A stretch of 64,000 nt of DNA, from assembly GCA_002633005.1 (NCBI GenBank), contig NMRA01000174.1:265754-329753 (forward strand), written 5' to 3'. Each line of letters starts with the position of its first letter. Within the stretch, counting starts at the first letter, position 1. Under the pieces are notes generated by a model, which was given only the letters and a program-made list of their open reading frames with translations, made no database searches and was not told the origin of the DNA. This DNA comes from Phoronis australis. Taxonomy: Eukaryota; Phoronida; Phoronidae. Below are positions 51,301 to 60,300 of this stretch, piece by piece. A program made the position numbers and the translations under genes.

Positions 51301-54300
51301 TTTTGAGTAAAAACTCAAAAATCAAGTTCAGATTTGATCTTTTAGTTAGTTGTTTGTTCTTTTTCAGTCAGTAAGCACAGGTCTCAAAATTAGTCACGGC
51401 AAAGAACAGAACCAACTATGCTTTTTGGCCTAAACACAAACTAGTTACAAGAACTGAGAAGCAAGTAGATCGCTCATGTTACATAAATATGAAACCCCAA
51501 ATTTTCAACATACAATTACCAAACAACAACAACAACATAGCCCGGCCCCATTGAAATGCACCAGAACTGCATCATTATGCAACCAGCTGAATACACCAAT
51601 TAGGTTGCACTCGACATGTCAAGGTCAACCACTAATCGTTTCTTCCGGCGTTACTTAAAATAATTATGTACTTTTGAACAAGGAGCTCTGCGTTACCTGT
51701 GCATCGCGCTCCTCCAGCTCCCTCTTTAGTCGTAATCTTTCTTCTTTTTCCTCGCGTAACTTGCGCTCTAGCCTCAACTTTTCTACATCAACTTGGAGTT
51801 TTTTCTTCTCCTCGCTGTCTCCCTTCATACTAGCAAGACTACCAGGCATATCAAGGCACCATTTAGTACAAAATAGATATGAACCATGGCAATGAACCTA
51901 CAGTGATAGTATTCTATTTCATTTCACATTTAACCTGTACAATCAAAAACATCTAATTGAAAGAAAGATGGTGACACAAATACCAAATAAAAACGCAATG
52001 TGAAAATGGTGACATCTCAAATCTCCAATTCCAGTTTAAAAACTGTGCAGACTGGATCAACTAAAATAAAATAAAAAGATGCACTAATCTTCTATCATGA
52101 GACATTCACTACTCTCATCAACAGATTTTTTTCTCATGAATACAAATCTTTTCTTGCAAACTGTGTTTGCCATCTCATATACCTCAAGTCTTGTACTTGG
52201 TACTTACTATTAGCACATGGTAACTCATGCTTCCGGTCAGATTTCAAAAAGGATTGTAAGGTAAGAAAAGCATGTACGTTTGAAAGTGAAAAATTCCAGC
52301 TCATGACAAAAGAAACACAGCTTGCACGGAAGAAAAGAATGTCTTAAGTGATAAAACCCAAACGGTTTATGAGGAAGTGAGACTGTGCACTCTATGGATG
52401 TCCAAGTGTGTAATATGGTCAAGAATGATAAGCTCTCCACTGAACAGATTGAAAATTCCAACAGACTACACATCTCCATAACTGGAAGATTGTAACTGGT
52501 TTCATTCACATATGTTAACAAAACAATAAGCTGCATTGATCGAGATCACAAATTACGCATGATATACTGTTGAACTTTGCACACTCCAATGTACGCCACA
52601 AATATTCTAAGTGACCGATACTACAAGACTTCAACTCACCTTTGTTTTTCTTCTTCCAAGCTCTTCAGCTCATCGTTGATTGTTCTCTTCAACCTCATTA
52701 GATCTGCCACATCTTTCTCCTCCTTGTGTTTCAGCTCCTGTAATTTCTCCAGCTTTTCCTCATCAGTCTTTAATTGTGACACTCTGGCTTTGTGCTCTGA
52801 AATAATTCGCTCGAGTTCTTTGGCTTTTTGAGCCATCACATCAACACTGTCCGTACTTGTTTCTGGCACTGTATCCTTCGTCGAACTCACTTCCTGTTTT
52901 GGTTTCAGTGAACGTGATGGCACACCAGGAGTAGATGGTTTCTCTGTTGCTGGTGCATTCTGGGATATGTTGAGTTTACGATTCTCATCAAGTTCTATAT
53001 TTGTTGGTTTGTATTGTGTAACACTGGATTTACCAGATACATCTTGCAACTGTTCGCGAAGCTTTTCAAACAAACTCCCTCCATTTGGCTTTGCTTCTGG
53101 AGCTTTCTCAGAGTCAGAGACCGCATGAATGTCGTTGTTTACAGTTTTTACAGAAGGCTTTTTTGTGCGATCAAAATTAGGCTGTCCATTTTGTCTAGCA
53201 ACATTGTTAGGTACATCTTGACTGGAGATGACACCATTAGTGCTGCTCTCTGTTGGTTTTGGTTGAGGCTTCGCGCCAAACAGTTCGTCAAAATCAGGAT
53301 ATTCAAAGTTCACTGCAACAAAAGGTTACTCAGCAATCAGGAGCAGTGAGTTACAGAAATACTGTGCAGTACAATGGCATATTAGACACTTATACAACGC
53401 TGTGCAACACAATGGAATAGACACTTAAACAAAATCTAAATAAAAATTAAAATGACCAGGAAAACAAATTTCTTTCCAATTTAAGAAGACATAATTTTTC
53501 ATATCACTTGAAAGTTAAACTAATCCAGTGAATGCATATTGAAGGCTTAAGCAATCTAACCAGGACAATATTCTCTACACGCCTCTGTAGCAAAATGCAT
53601 ACAAGATCAAGCCAACCAAATTAATTATAATAAATTATCAAACTTCATAAAACAAATTATTTAANTTTTACAGAAGGCTTTTTTGTGCGATCAAAATTAG
53701 GCTGTCCATTTTGTCTAGCAACATTGTTAGGTATATCTTGACTGGAGATGACACCATTAGTGCTGCTCTCTGTTGGTTTTGGTTGAGGCTTCGCGCCAAA
53801 CAGTTCGTCAAAATCAGGATATTCAAAGTTCACTGCAACAAAAGGTTACTCAGCAATCAGGAGCAATGAGTTACAGAAATACTGTGCAGTACAATGGCAT
53901 ATTAGACACTTATACAACGCTGTGCAACACAATGGAATAGACACTTAAACAAAATCTAAATAAAAATTAAAATGACCAGGAAAACAAATTTCTTTCCAAT
54001 TTAAGAAGACATAATTTTTCATATCACTTGAAAGTTAAACTAATCCAGTGAATGCATATTGAAGGCTTAAGCAATCTAACCAGGACAATATTCTCTACAC
54101 GCCTCTGTAGCAAAATGCATACAAGATCAAGCCAACCAAATTAATTATAATAAATTATCAAACTTCATAAAACAAATTATTTAACCTACACGAGTCATCC
54201 TTCTTGGTCATCTGTTCATAACTAGGTGGTCTAGGTACATTGGCATTGGTGGTGAGTGTCGGATAATAAAGTAGCCAGTTCTCATAGCCTCCATCCAGCA

Positions 54301-57300
54301 CAAGTGGCTCCGATCGGATAACAGTATTTTGATCCCACTGACAAGAGAGACAGTATAGTTAGCAAGCCTTAAAGTAATGACCCAGAAGACAGTTCTTGTT
54401 GAGAATAATATTTTCAATTCAATTGTTTCTCACATCTGCAGTACTATAAGTCCGCCTTATGTCAAAAAAATTACTTTTGATTTAGGCTGCTGCCCATTGT
54501 AACTGGTCTCAAATTGCTCCTTACTCAGATGAGTAGTGGGGAGGAATGAGTTGAGGAAAGTTTAGACTGCAAGCTCAAAGAATGTGCCCTTTTAATAATG
54601 TAAGAGTTGTCCAGATATCATTAATTCAATTTCTGACCAGTGTATAAAACGCATTTTTTGAAAATATTAACAACTGATCAAGTACACATTAGTCTTAAAT
54701 TTTTCAATGTACCACTTGAAATAAGTGACAATTTCCTGGCAAACCAGAACCCATCCTTCTTGCCCAAGCTAATAGGAGACTTTTCATATTTGCACTCTCT
54801 AGAGTAATGAGAGTGCAAATGTGACTTCCAATTTGTCCCGCCTCAGATTTAGTAGACAGAAATTCAAATTCAATAACTACATTGCAGTTCATAAATAGAA
54901 AAGCAAAGGAATAAATTCCACTGTCAGTCACTCCCAGTGTTTGATTAAGGTAGTTAAAGTTCGCTAATTTATTATAGCATTTTGACACTGTCTGGAATCG
55001 AAATTATCTTCTTGTATCAGCAGCAGCCACTGGCAATGGTACATCCCACCACACAGCAGTGAAAATTTGCCGGCCTTATAATAGTAAGCAAAGGTGTCAA
55101 AACGCTGCTTATACCAGTAGGTTGAAACCTCTCGTCCACATTACATGGGATCTGTAGGTGGCGCTGAATGCCTGCCCACCAAAAACCTAACCAACGTCTG
55201 GCAGGTTAGTGAATTTCAGTATGGCATGGCTATTTTGAAAATCAACTGTTATCCATATCCCCTCAGGTCAGCATTCACGCTCAACTTAAAACCCACCACA
55301 AAATTTTCACAACATTTTCTTTCAAATGCCCGTGTCTAACACATCATCCAGCCTCTTGATTTTTACTGTTCAATTTTACTATTCTGGGCACTGATGCCCT
55401 CAACTGTTGCCTACCTTGAACATAGCATCCTTCAGTGCCCGGAGAGGTGTTCCTAGACTAGCATCACTAGCAGAGCCCTGCCAGTCTAGCAGAGCAATCT
55501 GGTCTACTGAGCCTCTCTGGGACCACAGATCAACAGAGTTCTCTGGCAGGTTTTTCTCAATGTCTTTCACCATACAACTAAAAAACCAACATAATCTTAG
55601 TGACTCGATACATTTTTGATGACAGGTGCTTTTGCACTTACGAAGCTCAATATAAATGCCGTAATATATGTAGTTCATTACTTTCATTTTGTTAATAAAT
55701 GTGCATTATTGAATATAATAACCGCACATTTTCAAATCTGAGAAGTAGGGAACTCCTGACTCAGGCTGGGAGAATTTGATGATTTAATATCTTAAATACA
55801 GAATCGGTCATAGTAACGTTCATTTCAATTTAAATGTTAGAGGGCATCTCACTTAATAAGTACTGTACACTGTTCTTCCACAAAACCCTTGACAACAACA
55901 CAAAAGTACAACTAGCCTAAAATTTCTATTGTTTGACTTTTTATTGCTAAAAAATAAAACAACTAAAAATCAAATGGACATTACCAAGGCATCATATTTG
56001 CAAGGACTGTTCAAGACACTGATATCAGCCTTTTGCAGTTTAGTTTTCGAAAAATTTCCAGCTTGGATGCTGCAATATCATTACTAGTCTACAAACAGCA
56101 AACACAAGTGGCAACTTACCCAGGTGGGATAATATCAGCTGGCATGTTGATGACAGATCTATGATTAATGTGGGATGCCTGAAACTGGTCAGCAGGCCTG
56201 ATGTCCATGATGATGAGACTGGAGTCATCTTGAAGTAGCGTGTAGAGCTGTTCTACTGATATTGAACCTGGCTTTGCTGGAGCTGGAAAATAACAGTTAG
56301 ATGGTGTCACTGACAGCTGTCTCTAACATACACTCACCTACACAGCATTACAGTTAGATATTGTCAGTGACAAATGTCTCTATCACAAAGCAACCAACAA
56401 GAACATCTTCAAAAATTTTTTTCCATCTACACTACTTTCCTGAGATTTTGAATACATTGATTGACTTTTCTTCTTTTGTCTACATGACTCAATTCCCCAA
56501 CACAAACTAAATTCATTCTAGTCAAACGTGGAATTAAATATCACTTCCAATATCAGAAGAACCCTACCTTTTTGAACAGGTACTTTTTCCTCTTTATCTT
56601 TTTCTTCCTGTTTTTCTCGCTCCTTTTCTTTTTCTTCTTTTTCCCTTTGTTCTTGTGCCTTCTTTGAATTCTCTTGCATCTGATCCATTCTCTCTGAGTA
56701 GATATAAAGTTGTGGAATTAGAGATATCAGATTACACATATACCGTATTCGCCCTAATAAGTGCCCAGGGCGCTTCGAAAAATTCATTTCAGTGGGGGCC
56801 TTATTGTAGCCTAAGGCGGTTGAAGCCTGGTCTCCCAAACGGGTGAAATCGGAAGATAGGATTCATCAAATTTACGCTCTGAGACGAATCTGTAACCTTT
56901 GACACTTTCCACAAAATTGAGGTGCATTGCTATCGAACATCGTTAAATTACGATCATTTTTCAGAAAATTGTCCTGAAATCCCAGGGCAAAAACTTGCCA
57001 ACTGATACGTTGCTGCCTCGCGATTGTGGATAAGGCAATTTGAATTCTTGAATAAAAATAGTTTCGACTCCACAAATTACTTAAAATCCTCCTCAAGTTT
57101 TTCAAATAGCGTCCCTAAGATTTTTAAGTTCCTGTGGAGTTGGGTTTAACTGCAGATTAAGTCCAAATCTGCGCTAGATCGTACCCCGCAACAAGAGAAA
57201 AATCTCTTGACAAACACACATGTTGTAGTCACCTGACGTTTGTTTTGAAGTTCGTCTGCGTGTGTGGGTGAGCGAGCGCTTGCGTGTCATCAGAGTTCAT

Positions 57301-60300
57301 TTGCCAGAGTAAACGCAATGCAATGATCTAGGTGTGCATTGTAACCAAAGAAGTTAACCAAAGCAGTAAAGCAGAAAGTGTTTTATTTAGCACTTGCTGG
57401 TCTCATCTGCTAAAAAGTTTGAGAATTGTCTGATATTAAATGTCATTGAGTCGTCGGTGACTGGATGCGTGACAGTCAAACAGTTATTTTCCAGGAGATT
57501 CCGGGTGTAAGGGTGCACATGACAGTCGAACAGTTATTTTCCAGGAGATTCGGGGTGTAAGGGTGCGGAAGTGTTCACTATCAGTGGGTCACTTTGACTT
57601 TAAAAACACCTATTATGATTAATTAAATAATCAATCTTAAAAATAACGCAAAATTTTTTATAGTATTAGAAACTTTTGGAAATTAGTGCCAATATTTCTT
57701 TCTTTCTGATGCTATGCTACCCGTTTCATGAATAGATGGTTCCCAACTAAATGCCTTTGATAACAGGTACATGTATGTAGTGCGCGCTTCATGGCCACGT
57801 GCTTTTAACAATGATCAAGTTTTGTATTAGTCTTCGATTCGCAGTTTTCACGACATGTACAAAGAAATCTGGATTCTCGTTGACAAATACGCTGCGTCTG
57901 TTCTGAAAGGCCAGACCATAGTGGGACACATTTCTTGCAAGATCAGCAAAACTTTTGCGTTCTTTTTGAAGCACGGTGGAAGTTTGAAGTGTATAGTCAT
58001 GGATAAATACAGACATAGCGACGAGGCTCGTGGTCTACAAATTCTGCACGCAATGATGTTTTCAGGCTTGCTGGATCTTATTGATAAATTGAAGACGCTA
58101 CTGTAGAATTTTAGAACTGTTGATAAGGCATTTTTGCATGTGCACGTTCATGGACTGGGCGCTTATTTTAGCGAAGTCTGAAAACGCGTGGGGGGTACTT
58201 ATAGGGGCATGGGCGCTTATTAGGGCAAATACAGTATGTTGCCTACCACGATCTCAAAACTTACAAATCGGTGTATGAACAGATGAAATCCATGCATGAT
58301 AGCTGTGTGCACTTCACAATATACAGCAATTAGAAACACTAAATGGGGTAAACCCAACAAAATATGAGAAGAGTGCAACCTTGCTTGTAAGACTTGTTCT
58401 CACTATGCAACTGACTAAATGTACACAGCGTAATTGGATCTCAAAGATCAAGACCATATCACCTTAAAGGGTAACCTGGAATGACACAATCCTTAAACCT
58501 TTCTCAACAAAACATTCTAGAATTCACTTGAAAAAAAACAGACAGGTTTAAATACAGGGCACTGGAAGAATCACAATCATTACAGCAGTTAGTTAACATT
58601 ATAGCCAGCGACTACCAGTCTCATAACAAAAGAAAACGTTTCACTCAGGGCTGTTTTAGATTGCAAAATGATGTTCACTTGCAATTAAAACCAATGGGCC
58701 ACAAACACACATATATCATTATAATTGATGTTATAATCATTTACCAAAATAACTGTGATGAACAAACCTCTCAACTCCTTGGCTTCCCGATACTCATAAC
58801 GATTCTTCAGCGACTTCTGCAGTTTCTCAGCTTCCTCAATAGCATACATGGCTTCTTTGTTTGTGAGCATTCCATTGATATAACCCTGAAACAAAAGAAC
58901 AAAGAAAACAAAGTTTAAACTAACATTAAAATAAAAATTTAGTTAATCTTAAATTAAATACAGCAACGACTAGACCATCTTAATTTTCAAACCATTAAGG
59001 GTTCTTGAAAATTATTTGTTCTCAACTGATGGGAATAAAATTTAACCTTCACATGGTCTGCTTGATGTACTGTGACTTTTGATATCATAATTAATATACA
59101 AAATAGAACCGACTATTAAAAATTGTACCCCAAAATGAGCCAAAAGCTTTATATCTGCGTATATTGAGATCAGCAAACATCATTTTTGCTTTCTTAACTC
59201 ACAATTTAAATGAGGTAAATGAAGACCGACTTGCCATTTTTTCCCTTAATTTCACCTATAACACCAAAGTCAGAAGGCACAGTTGCATCAAACAGCCAAC
59301 CTTAACTGGCAATATGGTCATACCTCGTTTTTCTTATAGTCACTGCAGCTTTTCACAGCCTTCCTCAAGTTAAAGTATCTCATGAAGAGGACATAGGCTC
59401 GTTCCTCATCGCCAGACTTCAGGGCTTGTTCACCAGCATCAAACACTTTTCCAGCTGACTTCACCAGTCTACAAATATCGCATGCAATTTTGATAATGTC
59501 GTGTGACTTGCACATGCTACAAAGCATGAAATGTATGATAGAAAATTTACTAAGTTTCAGGCACCATAAAGCATATATGTGCATAAATATTTTCCTAAAA
59601 ACTTGGGTTCAGGCCTTCAATTTTGAAAAATAATTAACTGGGTACTAATACTTTGCAACAATGGTTTACACATTCAAAAAAGGAAATTTAAAACACATCT
59701 GAAATAATGAAAAATTTCATCTCTTTTTTCTACCAAGGTTTAATGATCAACATGAAGGATTTTTAAAAAAACATTAATGTTACTAATACAATTACTGTGA
59801 GGTCTTAAGAGTCTTTGTGACCAAGATCAGGCATGTTAACTCTCATTTACCTACAGTTTTATGAAGCAAAAGAGAATTGTTTTGTTTATGCAAGTTATCA
59901 ATGACTTGGAACTACCTTAATATAGGAAATCGTAAACTGGTAGTAAAAAGATGATATACCGGTAAAAGCTGACAGCCAGCACATGTGATATCCTTGCATA
60001 CTTCTTCAGTGGTACATGATTGTGATCAACACGGTAGTCTAAGTAAGAACTGTTAGTCATCAAACACACCATATATTGGTCACATCCTGTGACCTATAGT
60101 TAAGTTTGAAAAGATCTCTGTCGCGACCAGGTTTCCAACTAGCGACTTTCTGCTAGCCGTGCAGACGCTCTAGTCCACCATCGCTCAATTATAGAAAATC
60201 CAGTCAGGATTAGGAAAAAGCATTTTACCCAACCTTGGGAGTGCATATAAATGCATAAGTCACTAAAATGTGGAATGTAGGAGGACTAATAATTCTTACT

